From Nostoc sp. TCL240-02 (lineage in GTDB: Bacteria; Cyanobacteriota; Cyanobacteriia; Cyanobacteriales; Nostocaceae): a stretch of DNA of 64,000 bases. Positions 54,442-63,738 of the stretch are shown in pieces. The position numbers were made by a program, and so were the translations under genes. The notes below the pieces were generated by a model. That model did not search any database. It saw nothing but the letters and a program-made list of their open reading frames with translations, and was not told where the DNA came from. The first letter of the stretch is position 1; every line of letters begins with the position of its first letter. The stretch lies in assembly GCF_013343235.1 (NCBI RefSeq), contig NZ_CP040094.1:5017001-5081000 (forward strand), read 5' to 3'.

Positions 54442-56138
54442 CCCACATTCCGCAGGTATATCAGGTGAGAAGATAATATTTTCGGCAAGGCGCACCAAGA
54501 AATTGGAGAATCCATCGTCGTTCGTCAGTAAGATTGGTAATGTGTTGAAAGCCAGCGATCGTTACCAGATGAATCGACATGAAACATTGAAACACCCACC
54601 GCATCGTAGGAGAGGCAGTTGGTTTACCCAATTGATTGTTGATGGTTTGTTTTGCTTGAGCTAGAGCTTGGCGTAACGCCCGTTGTCCCAAAGTGTAAAC
54701 TAACAAGCATAGACCCATGACCATTGCTAAAGCAGCAACACGTTCTTTCGAGTTGAGAAAAACACTGCTGGTAAAAAATAAAGGGTCTTTGAGAAAACGA
54801 AAACCACGCTCAGTAGATTGCTGGGCTTTGTACTGCTTGAGTAAGTCATCATTGCTCAATTGTTGAGCATCAAGAACATTGGTAGCCAAAATAAAACGTC
54901 CGGCTCGTTGTTTTTCAGTGGCAATTGCTAGCTCGTTAGGTACAACAGTCGCACGAATTTGATAGTAACACTGTTGTGGTTGAGCATCTTTACGTGGTCT
55001 GCCTGATTTGGCATGGCGTTTGTGTTCGATAATTTCTAGTTCAGCAAGTTCATGAAAGCGTTGCTGAGCCTCAAAACGCCCTGAAGCCTGTATCGCGTCT
55101 GCGGCACAAGCAAATTCTTGTTGTGACAACTGTCGCAGTTGAGATTGTGCTTGTTGGAGGTGCTTAGTCAGACGTTTTTCCAGTTGCTTTAAATCTGCTG
55201 CGGCACGAGCTTCACTTTCCACCACTAGCCAACGCTGTTTGACTCCACCATAATCGCAGCAACACTCTGCTATTCGGTAGCCTGTGACTATGCTATCCAC
55301 AAAAGCTTCCTGACTCATTTTCTCCAAGAGTAATTGGGCAGTAGTCAGTGTGGCTGGAACTCGTGATAGCCATCGCAAAGAATCCATTTGTTTAAGATTG
55401 CCTTCGGTGTAGAGTGCTGCATCCGCTACAAACAAAGCATCTATTTCCCATTGGTGACGAAATTCTTTCAAGATTTGAGCAAACACGGCTGAGTCGGCTT
55501 CATTCCCATCTGCCACTCTTAGATTTAGATATAGAGGAATATCCCCGTCTCCACTGCACATCAGGTCTACAATAAACTGTTTCAGGTCTGGTCGATGATC
55601 TCTTGAGTATCCTTTTGTGATTGTTATCTCTCTTGGCTTGCCTGAACCTTCTGTTGAGTTGTTGGTATATTCTCCATGCACATGAAACGAACTTGAATCC
55701 AAGTGTAAACTGTCCTTTTCCACCCCAAACTTCTTGGCTGCTGCCAGTGCTACTGTCACAAATACTTGTGTTAATCCCGCTTCATACAGTTTGTCCAAGA
55801 CTCTGCCCAAGCGGTCATCATTCAAGTGTTCTGGACTTATACCTTCCCCTAGTAAATGCTCTGTGGCTTTGCCTACAAAGAACTTCTCAAATAGGTATAG
55901 TGGCGCACTTACTAAACCCAAGCCATTGAGAATCATTGCTTTGACTGCTTGACCTGAACTGACTATTTCTTGGTGATGTGTTCCCAGTATTTGGTTGATT
56001 TGCTCTACCAAACACATTTGATCAATAATCCCTGCCACTATCCCACAGTGGTCAATATCTTGTACTCTTATTTCTGATACTGATGGTGTCATTCATCAAA
56101 AATACCATTGATCTCCTCTCTTACCTGCGGAATGTAGG
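54442..56138 (-). mobile_element. IS1634-family insertion sequence (1697 bp) splitting a host gene
   Basis: The ends cccacattccgcaggta (54442-54458) and tacctgcggaatgtagg (56122-56138) are 17-bp inverted repeats with one mismatch. They are flanked by the 6-bp direct repeat ttttaa at 54436-54441 and 56139-56144, in the 5-6 bp range of this family. It carries one full-length transposase on the minus strand. Confidence 0.95.
54461..56092 (-). CDS. IS1634-family transposase
   Basis: A 543-residue DDE transposase of the IS1634 group, within the IS4-like superfamily. The N-terminal region (GIVAGIIDQMCLVEQINQIL...VKAMILNGLG) is typical of this group. Catalytic parts include LHLDSSSFHVHGEY, ALFVADAALYT and the late QSTERGFRFLKDPLFF with the glutamate. 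It is uninterrupted. Its ATG overlaps the TGA of the truncated upstream gene by four bases (ATGA), so the disrupted gene's ribosomes could re-initiate on it and its expression may depend on that host promoter. Confidence 0.93.
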   Translation of the reverse strand: MTPSVSEIRVQDIDHCGIVAGIIDQMCLVEQINQILGTHHQEIVSSGQAVKAMILNGLGLVSAPLYLFEKFFVGKATEHLLGEGISPEHLNDDRLGRVLDKLYEAGLTQVFVTVALAAAKKFGVEKDSLHLDSSSFHVHGEYTNNSTEGSGKPREITITKGYSRDHRPDLKQFIVDLMCSGDGDIPLYLNLRVADGNEADSAVFAQILKEFRHQWEIDALFVADAALYTEGNLKQMDSLRWLSRVPATLTTAQLLLEKMSQEAFVDSIVTGYRIAECCCDYGGVKQRWLVVESEARAAADLKQLEKRLTKHLQQAQSQLRQLSQQEFACAADAIQASGRFEAQQRFHELAELEIIEHKRHAKSGRPRKDAQPQQCYYQIRATVVPNELAIATEKQRAGRFILATNVLDAQQLSNDDLLKQYKAQQSTERGFRFLKDPLFFTSSVFLNSKERVAALAMVMGLCLLVYTLGQRALRQALAQAKQTINNQLGKPTASPTMRWVFQCFMSIHLVTIAGFQHITNLTDERRWILQFLGAPCRKYYLLT

Positions 56139-56463
56139 TTTTAATGCTATCCCATAGAGTATCAAAGCTCTCATCATCCTTGCAACCATTGGCTTCAAGG
56201 AATCTTTTGTGTACTTCTGTTTTTAATGCGAGTGCTTCTGCTGCTTGAGTTCGCGCCTCAAAGTGCTTAACTACATCTTCATAAGCACTTTCCCTTAGAA
56301 TTTTGTTTTCAGCCTCAACTTGCTCTAACTGGGTTTTTATGGCTTGCAGTTGGGACGCTAAAGCGGCTGATTTATGATATTCAAGTTTTAAGGCTTGCTT
56401 TGCATTAGCTAACAAGGTTTTATAATCTAGCTGATCTCGATCTTGATTTTTTTCAGATTGCAT
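56139..56463 (-). pseudogene. 5' fragment of a coiled-coil gene split by the IS1634 element
   Basis: It encodes MQSEKNQDRDQLDYKTLLAN, a coiled-coil region (residues about 28-75, with ALASQLQAIKTQLEQVEAENK) and RFLEANGCKDDESFDTLWDSIK. The frame then runs into IS DNA (TYIPQVREEINGIFDE, stop at 56089). With the 3' fragment the ancestral protein has about 157 residues. I do not recognise its family. The start may be 56463 or the ATG at 56481. It lies 105 bp downstream of another small minus-strand gene, from which a terminator-like hairpin separates it. Confidence 0.85.
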
Positions 56464-56497
56464 TTTTATCTCTACGATCAACAGATTTTAGGTGGAA

Positions 56498-56535
56498 AAC
56501 TCTCGTCAGTTATATTACAAAAACTGGCGAGAGTT
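56498..56535 (-). terminator. Hairpin between two small minus-strand genes
   Basis: The arms aactctcgtcagtt and aactggcgagagtt pair with one mismatch over 14 bp, loop 10 bases. Read on the minus strand the stem is followed by ttttcc, so it can end transcription of the 100-residue gene at 56568. Confidence 0.65.
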
Positions 56536-56567
56536 CAGTAAATATTAGTGGGTTATCTAAGTATTAG

Positions 56568-56870
56568 TTATTTCACCAATAATGGTGTTTCAGAGGCAGG
56601 ATTTTCCTGAATACTACTCAAACAAGAACTAATGTGCGAACGGATAGCACGTTCATAAACACTAGTCTGCTGAGTGCGTACCCCTACAGCCTGGTATATT
56701 AAGTTAATTTCTGGGAATTCAGACCAATACATCAAAAAAATGTCTTTAGCTGGAGTAATAATTTCATAATTATTCTCTTGTCTTTTTTTTCTGAGTTTAC
56801 AATTATTTAGTTGTAATTTTTGTCTGAATAGTTTTTCAAATTCTGGAATTAAATCTGAAGTAGTTTTCAT
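56568..56870 (-). CDS. Hypothetical protein, 100 residues
   Basis: No family recognised. The product begins with a helical, charged part (MKTTSDLIPEFEKLFRQKLQ) and basic RKKRQ. A beta-rich middle follows (NYEIITPAKDIFLMYWSEFPEINLIYQAVGV), then a helical end. It has no signal peptide or membrane segment. It is followed by a hairpin terminator and by the IS1634-split gene on the same strand. Confidence 0.55.
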   Translation of the reverse strand: MKTTSDLIPEFEKLFRQKLQLNNCKLRKKRQENNYEIITPAKDIFLMYWSEFPEINLIYQAVGVRTQQTSVYERAIRSHISSCLSSIQENPASETPLLVK

Positions 56871-57091
56871 GTGTTATACACGTTAAAACGTGTTAAGGAT
56901 GCAAAGACTATCTGATGATATTACTAAGTATGACACTTCAGATACCTCTTACAATATAGTGTATCAGTTATCGAGTCTTTGAGAATTTGAGGTTACTTTT
57001 CCCTTCTCATGATTAAATAAGAGGTCTAGGGGAGAGTGGGGACTGGGAAAATAGTTAGTAGAGACACCCTGATAATGACAACGCTAAATAC

Positions 57092-58501
57092 CTACAGGCT
57101 ACAGCCTGGGACTTCAAGACCCTCTGCAAAACTGATTAGTTCCAAATACTCTGGATTTTCTACAAATTTTTTAGCAGCCAGCAATCCAGCAATGCTCCAA
57201 GTTTGATAAATTCTGGCTTCTTTGCCAATTAAACGGCCATTGTTGCCATCGTAGTATTCAGGGAATTTATCCTTCAATAAACGCTTTTCGGCAATAGCGA
57301 TCGCTGCTTGAGCAAGTTCTGTTCGACCTGCTTTCTGCGCCGCCGATGCAAATAACCAGAGTAAAACTGGCCAGTTGCCACCGTTGTGATAAGACCAAGC
57401 CCTGTTTTTAGAATCACATCCTGTAACAATTCTCCACTCTAAACCATCTATTGCGGGAAAGCAAATTTTAACAGGCATATAGCCGATCAAGTCTTGCCAA
57501 CGTTGGGCGAATAAATTCATAATGCTTTGAGATTCTTTTTCGCTTGCTAAGGAAGTTAAGATTGCCATCAGATTTCCCAGAGCAAAAAAGCGAAAATCAA
57601 TCCGTCCCGGCCCCAGATTTCCTGCTAAATATCCTCCCGTTTCTGGCAACCACTCGGTCAACCAACTAGGAATTGATTCTGAGTTGATGTTGAATTTATT
57701 AACAATTTCTTTACCAAATTCGTTATCTTTGTAACGATAGATTTCCCCTAATCGCTTCAGGTCTAGCCAATAATAGTTGCGGATATGATATTTCAAAGAT
57801 CCCAATCGCCTATTGACTTTGCTAAGGTAGCTATCGCCATCTCCATCTGATAAAAGCAATTCACTAGCAGCCCTCAAGGACGCATAAAATAACACCTGAA
57901 TTTCTAGAGGATGTTCGTAGACTCCCATACGACGGTCAATCATAAACGCGCCATCAGGAACTAACATTGTTGGGTACATGGAAAAGCGATGTACTAAACA
58001 AAGATCCAAAATTAGTTTGATTCCGGCTTGAAAATCTGGCTGACGGGTTAGTGACAAATCTCCTGTAGCTTTTTCATAAGCTCGTAGCAAAAGAATCCAC
58101 CACATACAAGAATCAATCGGAGGAACACGAGCGATCGCTTGCTCACCAAAATCAGCGACCAAAAATTCCTCATTTCCCTTAGAATGAACCTTGAAACTGG
58201 CAGGCATTAATCCCGCTCCCGGTTCAAAGCAGTCTATCTGCTTTTCATGACTTTGTAATTTCAGTGTTTCTACTAAGAAGTTACGCACAATCTCTGCTTT
58301 CCCATACATGAGAAACACCAAGGCAGAAGGGACAAAATCGCGGAGGAAGCACTGGTCATAATTGAGTGCATCTGACTCAGGATCGTGGGCGGCTACAGTC
58401 CCAATGGGTTTTCCTTGGTAATAAATTATCGACTCTTCCAATAATTCCCAAGCTTCTGCTTCCAGTTGACTGTTCTTATCGATGGTGCTAGTCATGGGCA
58501 T
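57092..58501 (-). CDS. Alkaline/neutral invertase (glycoside hydrolase family 100)
   Basis: Hydrolyses sucrose to glucose and fructose in the cytoplasm. The 469-residue product has the family's (alpha/alpha)6-barrel landmarks: [28 protein letters not shown] near the start, [26 protein letters not shown] with the catalytic Asp (PIDS), [46 protein letters not shown] and [13 protein letters not shown] near the C-terminal part. Heterocystous cyanobacteria have two such enzymes (InvA and InvB), one needed to burn imported sucrose in heterocysts; I cannot say which this is. The sugar dehydrogenase on the same strand lies 295 bp upstream. A second ATG two codons in (58495) is an alternative start. 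Confidence 0.93.
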   Translation of the reverse strand: MPMTSTIDKNSQLEAEAWELLEESIIYYQGKPIGTVAAHDPESDALNYDQCFLRDFVPSALVFLMYGKAEIVRNFLVETLKLQSHEKQIDCFEPGAGLMPASFKVHSKGNEEFLVADFGEQAIARVPPIDSCMWWILLLRAYEKATGDLSLTRQPDFQAGIKLILDLCLVHRFSMYPTMLVPDGAFMIDRRMGVYEHPLEIQVLFYASLRAASELLLSDGDGDSYLSKVNRRLGSLKYHIRNYYWLDLKRLGEIYRYKDNEFGKEIVNKFNINSESIPSWLTEWLPETGGYLAGNLGPGRIDFRFFALGNLMAILTSLASEKESQSIMNLFAQRWQDLIGYMPVKICFPAIDGLEWRIVTGCDSKNRAWSYHNGGNWPVLLWLFASAAQKAGRTELAQAAIAIAEKRLLKDKFPEYYDGNNGRLIGKEARIYQTWSIAGLLAAKKFVENPEYLELISFAEGLEVPGCSL

Positions 58502-58795
58502 TTAATTCCACTAATAATGGTATGTATCGGCTTAATTATGGAAAGTAAGCCAGCCTTACTCAACAAAAAGGCAGGGGGAAATGACCTCTTTCTCAATCTG
58601 TGGGGCAGAAAATGGGTTTGAGTCCCCCACAACAACCAAGCGTGGTTCTCGTACTCTACCGGAAGCTAACGCAACAGGAGTGGTCACGTAGCTCTGCCGT
58701 TGGCTGGTGCAGCCTCTCTAAGAGTTGGCGAATCCCCTTTCTGCTCCCTTACCGCCTGCCCGTTGCCCCCTGCTCCCCGCCCCCTTGCTTCTTTC

Positions 58796-59605
58796 TCAAG
58801 CTGACCAGGTTTCCCGGAAGTCAGCATATAAAGTCAATCCGCCATCTATGAATAGCGTTTGTCCGGTAATGTAGGCGGCTTCATCCGAAGCTAAAAAAGC
58901 TACTGCGGCTGCCATCTCCTCTGAAGAGCCAGCATGTCCCATTGGGATGTGACTTTCCACGATCGCTTTTTTTTCAGGGTTATCTATCCAGGCTTGATTT
59001 ATTGGCGTGACTGTTGCTCCGGGGGCAATAGCGTTGACACGAATACCTCGGTTGGCATATTCCAAAGCTAAGGTTTTAGTCAGGTTTTCCATACCGCCTT
59101 TGCTAATGGAATAACTGATATACATCGGTCGCGGAATAATTTCGTGAACGCTGGAAATATTAATAATCACTCCCGAACGATTTAAAGATAGGAGGTGTTT
59201 AATAGTTTCACGGGCGCAGAGATAAGCACCCCGGAGATTGACTGCAATTACTCGGTCAAAGTCTGCTGTCGTAACTTCGTGGGATGGACTTTCTATTTGA
59301 ATGCCAGCATTGTTAATTAGAATATCTAAACTGCCAAATTCCTTTACTACGGTGTTGACCATCTCGATAATGTCTGATTCTTGGGAGACATCACCCTGAA
59401 GCAGTAGCGACTTCACACCACAATTTTTGATATTTCCGCAGGCTTTTTGCAATGCCATTTCTTCTGTGTCTACCGCCGCTTCTGGGCTTTTACGGTAATT
59501 GGTGGCGATGTTGCACCCTTCTTGAGCGAGTCTGATAGCGATCGCCTGACCAATTCCTGAAGTTGCACCTGTAATTAAAGCATTCTTTCCATTTAACCCT
59601 ATCAT
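58796..59605 (-). CDS. SDR, glucose 1-dehydrogenase-like
   Basis: A 269-residue classical SDR: TGATSGIGQAIAIRL cofactor loop, NNAG, catalytic Ser in INISSVHEIIP, YSISKGG (Tyr and Lys), and RVNAIAPGATVTP. The C-terminus (TGQTLFIDGGLTLYADFRETW) is the form seen in glucose 1-dehydrogenases, which oxidise beta-D-glucose to gluconolactone with NAD(P)+. A stretch AVDTEEMALQKACGNIKNCG is an insertion in the loop after the second strand. A ribosome-binding site AGGAA precedes the ATG. It sits directly upstream of the invertase on the same strand, consistent with oxidation of invertase-released glucose. The substrate is not proven. Confidence 0.85.
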   Translation of the reverse strand: MIGLNGKNALITGATSGIGQAIAIRLAQEGCNIATNYRKSPEAAVDTEEMALQKACGNIKNCGVKSLLLQGDVSQESDIIEMVNTVVKEFGSLDILINNAGIQIESPSHEVTTADFDRVIAVNLRGAYLCARETIKHLLSLNRSGVIINISSVHEIIPRPMYISYSISKGGMENLTKTLALEYANRGIRVNAIAPGATVTPINQAWIDNPEKKAIVESHIPMGHAGSSEEMAAAVAFLASDEAAYITGQTLFIDGGLTLYADFRETWSA

Positions 59606-59825
59606 ATTTCCTGACCTTGCTTGAATTTGAACTTAGTCAAACAATTTTGAATTTTAGATTATTCTTCTAAATATCTAAATTTGTTTTGTCAACCCCCAAT
59701 GGAGGTAATTTAAAATTCAAAAATTTGAATTTATGAACTCAATTCCTAAAAATTAGGCTACAGATCCAAGAGATGGAAACTCAACTTGAATCTGAATGCC
59801 TCTTAGATTACAAATTGGTTAGTTC

Positions 59826-60485
59826 CTATCGCAAATTTGCTGGTACTTGTTCAGGAACTACCCAGTAATAAATAGTTTTTCCCTCTACATTTAGAGTCTG
59901 CTGTGGTTTCCAATCGCCCATATCGAAGGCGTGGGAGACAATGCGACTACCAGGTTTGAGTTCTTTCAAAAGCTTCGGACGGAGTTTAGCATTAACCTCT
60001 GGCAGTAAGTAAAGTGTAACTACTGTTGCTTCACTAAAATCAGTGGTGAACAAGTCTTGTTGCACAAACTTGACGTGATCGGTTACTCCTGCTTTCTGAG
60101 CATTATCATTAGCTTCTTGGATGCGTTCAGGGTTAATATCTATGCCAACACCGCGCGTACCAAACTTTTGTGCCGCAGTATTGACAATTCTTCCGTCACC
60201 ACTACCAAGGTCATAAAGCACATCATTCTTACCCACTTTTGCCACTTGCAACATTGCATCTACTACTGGTTGTGGTGTAGGTACATAAGGAACATCGCCG
60301 GGGCGTTCTTGTAGTTGAGTTGTAGGAGTTGTTGCAGATGGTGTTTCAGTTTCGGTCTGACCCGTTAAAGTAGAAGGTTGTATCCCAGCTTCCAAATCTT
60401 GCTGTGTTGGCGTACACCCAGCAATTCCCAAACTGCTTATACTAACGCCTGTAACCAGTAAAAACAGAATTTTTTTGAAGTTCAT
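59826..60485 (-). CDS. Lipoprotein-anchored SAM-dependent methyltransferase-like protein
   Basis: The N-terminus is a lipoprotein signal: basic NFKK, hydrophobic ILFLLVTGVSISSLG and lipobox IAGC at residues 21-24. A Thr/Pro/Gln-rich spacer of about 35 residues follows. The class I methyltransferase fold then begins RPGDVPYVPTPQPVVDAML, with the SAM motif VLYDLGSGDGRIV and the acidic motif GVGIDINPERIQEAN; VKFVQQDLF and VVTLYLLPEVN follow. So an apparently complete SAM-binding domain is sent outside the cytoplasm, where SAM is not expected. Either it binds another ligand, or the protein stays inside, or the leader has been wrongly assigned; the lipobox and AAGGA ribosome-binding site argue against the last. 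It lies downstream of the APC permease on the same strand. Confidence 0.85.
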   Translation of the reverse strand: MNFKKILFLLVTGVSISSLGIAGCTPTQQDLEAGIQPSTLTGQTETETPSATTPTTQLQERPGDVPYVPTPQPVVDAMLQVAKVGKNDVLYDLGSGDGRIVNTAAQKFGTRGVGIDINPERIQEANDNAQKAGVTDHVKFVQQDLFTTDFSEATVVTLYLLPEVNAKLRPKLLKELKPGSRIVSHAFDMGDWKPQQTLNVEGKTIYYWVVPEQVPANLR

Positions 60486-60603
60486 AACTTTTTTCCTTGA
60501 TTCAGTAGTTGTAGTTAATAAAACAACTCACATGAGGTTTAGGTTGCACAATCCAAAATCCAATTTGCGCTGGAAGCACATCAAAGTGCGATCCAAAATT
60601 GTA

Positions 60604-61962
60604 TTAAGTCCTACCTTGGCGATAGTTATTCCAGAACAACAGGGGGATACCTGCTGCGACAACTAAAACACCTGCAATTGCTCCCACGCCTGTATAAACC
60701 AAGCTGGAATAAAGCAAGTAACCGCAGACTGCACAAAAGAGCAATGGTGTGAAAGGATAAAATGGCACACGGAATGGTCGTGCTATGTGGGGTTCACGGA
60801 TTCGCAATACCAGCAGGGATATGCCAGAAAGCAAGAAGAAGAACCAAAATATTGGGGCGGTATAATCCACCATTGTTTGAAAGCCTTTGCGGGTGAGCGT
60901 GCCTAAAAAAACCAGTGCTAAAGCGATCGCTGCTTGCAAAAATAAGGCATAGGTGGGACTACTTGGACGCTGTTTCCATTGTCCCATAAAACCAAATAGC
61001 GAAAAATCCTGTCCCAGTGCGTAGTTAGTACGCGCTCCGGTAAAGATTGTGGCGTTGGTTGCTCCTAAAGTAGCGATCGCAATCAATACACTAATAAACA
61101 AGGCTCCCGGTGCGCCCCAAAGAGAGCGCATTAAATCTGCGGCTACTGCATCCGACTGGGCCATGTTTGCTAATCCTAGTCCTCGTAGGTAAGCCAGATT
61201 GATTAGTAAATAAATGGCTGTGATGATCCCAATACTCCACATTAGCGATCGCACAATGTTACGTTGTCCATCTTGAATTTCTGCGGAGATGTAAGCCGCT
61301 TCATTCCAACCGCCGTAAGACAACAACACAAACACCATCGCTAATCCCCAGGTTCCTGATGATGCAGATTCTACAGGAGGGGCAGAATTAGGAATGGCGG
61401 TAAGCCCAAGAATCACTACCAGCAACAAACCCAGAACTTTCGCTGCACTTAGCAAGTTTTGCGTCCACTTACCCTGCTGCAAACCGATGATGTTCAAAGC
61501 AGTTAAAAGTGCGATCGCGATGGCCGCATAAATAGAAGACGAAAACGTTCCTAGCCGCCATATCTGAGAAACATAATCACCAAAAACAAATGCCAACAGA
61601 GCAATAGAACCAGTTTGAATTACTGTCATCCGCGCCCAGGCAAATAAAAAGGCGGCTCCCCGCCCGAATGCACGTTTCAAATAATAGTAGACACCACCAA
61701 CATCAGGATAGACAGTGGCTAACTCTGCATAGCACAGCGCTCCTACCAGAGATACCACACCCCCAATTAGCCAAAGAAATAGTACAGCAATATTACTACC
61801 TGCTTGATTTGCCACTAGAGCCGGAGTTTGAAAAATCCCCGCCCCGATGACAATACCGACAATCAGAGCCACTGCATCTGGTAATGTCAGCGATGGCTTG
61901 GGTGTTGCTACTTCAGTTGTTGCTGTCTGCTGAAGCAAACTGTAGTCTTTACGTCTACTCAC
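60604..61962 (-). CDS. APC-family amino acid permease
   Basis: The 452-residue product has 12 membrane helices. Helix 1 carries IVGIVIGAGIFQTPALVA, the unwound G-(A)-G-I-F substrate-binding segment of the APC superfamily. GVYYYLKRAFGRGAAFLFAW follows, then SYGGWNEAAYISAEIQDGQRNIVRSL, the conserved helix-6/7 region. Such transporters move amino acids or related amines by symport or exchange. The start is a GTG at 61962 with AAGGAAG four bases upstream. The lipoprotein gene follows on the same strand after 118 bp. The substrate is unknown. Confidence 0.9.
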   Translation of the reverse strand: MSRRKDYSLLQQTATTEVATPKPSLTLPDAVALIVGIVIGAGIFQTPALVANQAGSNIAVLFLWLIGGVVSLVGALCYAELATVYPDVGGVYYYLKRAFGRGAAFLFAWARMTVIQTGSIALLAFVFGDYVSQIWRLGTFSSSIYAAIAIALLTALNIIGLQQGKWTQNLLSAAKVLGLLLVVILGLTAIPNSAPPVESASSGTWGLAMVFVLLSYGGWNEAAYISAEIQDGQRNIVRSLMWSIGIITAIYLLINLAYLRGLGLANMAQSDAVAADLMRSLWGAPGALFISVLIAIATLGATNATIFTGARTNYALGQDFSLFGFMGQWKQRPSSPTYALFLQAAIALALVFLGTLTRKGFQTMVDYTAPIFWFFFLLSGISLLVLRIREPHIARPFRVPFYPFTPLLFCAVCGYLLYSSLVYTGVGAIAGVLVVAAGIPLLFWNNYRQGRT

Positions 61963-62315
61963 GTTACTTCCTTACTAGTGTTGAGTGGGAACTCTCCGCT
62001 TTGTTTCATCTTTTGTTGCACTGTTTTACCTATGTCTCTATGGTTAAAAACAAATGTGACTCAAAAATGACAATCATTAGTGATATGTCTTCAAGCGGTA
62101 ATATCCATCTCGCCACATTCCGCGATCGCTTCAATTATGCTTTTCAGAGCAAGGTGGGGAGAATGTCAAATTAATCTAGAGAATGATTGACTAATTGTGG
62201 GTAATCGTGCCTTGCCTCGATAAGCAGCTAGATTATCTAATAATCACCTAAAATTTGAGATTAGTAGGGATTAGCGAGTAATAAATTATAAAAATCTCTT
62301 TTTACTCTTAATTTT
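61963..62315. other. Spacer, nothing recognised
   Basis: It holds the promoter region of the APC gene and the 3' flank of the membrane-protein gene. One gcgatcgc-like octamer at 62122. No gene. Confidence 0.4.
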
Positions 62316-62744
62316 TTAGTACCTACTACTTGGAAAAAGTAGAATATCGATTAATTCACCCACAACCAAACCTAATACTGCTATAACTGTTAAAATCCAG
62401 AATGAATCTAGCTTGTTAAAGCCAGAAAAACGCATTTCCAAATCAGCTAAAAGCGTAGTTGCTAAAGGTATGAGAAAAAGCCTTAATAATAGCGACCAAG
62501 TTGCTACAAAAGCAATTGATATACTTAAAAATAATATGACAGCTAAAGTTTGAGATCCAAATTCAATTAAACGCTCTAACCAAGAAGTACTCTTTCGCAC
62601 AATAACTATAACCATAGCAGCAACAAATGCTCCCACTAACCAAACAATATGATTAGCAGCAAGGTACCATCCCAGGAGAGTGTAAGCTAGCCATAGTAAT
62701 ACTAAAGGCATAAAAGGAATCCTGTTAAAAAATTCCACATTCAT
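62316..62744 (-). CDS. Hypothetical membrane protein, 142 residues
   Basis: Four or five hydrophobic segments fill the protein (MPLVLLWLAYTLLGWYLAA, IVWLVGAFVAAMVIVIV, TLAVILFLSISIAFVATWSLLL, FWILTVIAVLGLVVGELIDILLF), with a small basic loop (RKSTSWLERL). I do not recognise a family. It starts at an ATG preceded by ttgacagtatga, has an AT-rich leader and stands alone. Confidence 0.65.
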   Translation of the reverse strand: MNVEFFNRIPFMPLVLLWLAYTLLGWYLAANHIVWLVGAFVAAMVIVIVRKSTSWLERLIEFGSQTLAVILFLSISIAFVATWSLLLRLFLIPLATTLLADLEMRFSGFNKLDSFWILTVIAVLGLVVGELIDILLFPSSRY

Positions 62745-63738
62745 ACTGTCAAGGCTTGTAAAAATACCAAGTTAATATCTTAATTGTAGTCAAAGATACG
62801 CTTTTTTTATCCTTTTGATGTATGGGGGAGCGGTGCAATTGCTGTGGGAGTCAGAATTAATTACCCAGACTTGATATGATGCGTAGTTTACCGCCGCAGG
62901 CATCGCTTCTAGCTTAAAGTTCAAATAATCAAGCTTATCGAGCAATAAGAATATCTTGATATACGTATGCCTTTTAAATACAAGTTATATTTAAGACAAA
63001 AAAATGAATAGTCTAAGAACAAGAGTACTATATTTTAAAAATACTAACGATATATAAGTAAATGGACTTTGACTCTCAGCTATTTGCCATGAAATTTCAT
63101 AGAGAGATAGTTACGATTCACTGTGTACAACTTTGATAACTGTCCACAATACAGTTGCATGTCTCAAGCTCATGGTAATATTATTTTACTGTCATGAGAT
63201 ATTATTTATACATCAACTTACGACCATGCTGAAACAGCTAGTCAGGCGTGCTACCTCCAAAAAACAAAAAGTTATTCAACCCAGCAAGGAAATCACCAAA
63301 AGCATTAATGTGCAAAGCACGGAGCTTTTGAAACTCTGCTTATATAAGATACTAAAGAGCTAAAAAACCCCTTTTTTAGGAATCATGATAGCCAGCGAAG
63401 AAGGCATAAAAACCTCTTAGCATCGGCAAAAATTTAGACAACAGTAAATATAAAAGTGTTGACGCAATGTCAAGGGTTTTTTGTATACAGAAAAGTAACA
63501 GAAAGCACGTTTTTTGTTGCCAACAAAACATTAAGATTGTGTCTTTTCTTTAGATACTGATTATCTTTGTGCTTAGTTACCTATATATAAAATTCCTATT
63601 TGACTAGTGAAAACTTAAGCGACCTCGATCAAATAAGGCAAACACTTAAATTTGACAAATGGTTTAGGACTGCTAAATCAATCCTGATTTAGTAACGACT
63701 TGATTATTGACAACGTAAGTAAAAGTAACAGGTAAAAC
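62745..63738. other. Long spacer with a short frame and AT hairpin
   Basis: About 1 kb of AT-rich DNA. A 45-codon frame starts at 63226 (MLKQLVRRATSKKQKV, basic) and is followed at 63360-63379 by the hairpin ctaaaaaa-cccc-ttttttag. The pairing of a small basic frame with a hairpin is suggestive, but I see no ribosome-binding site. Nothing else is recognised. Confidence 0.35.
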
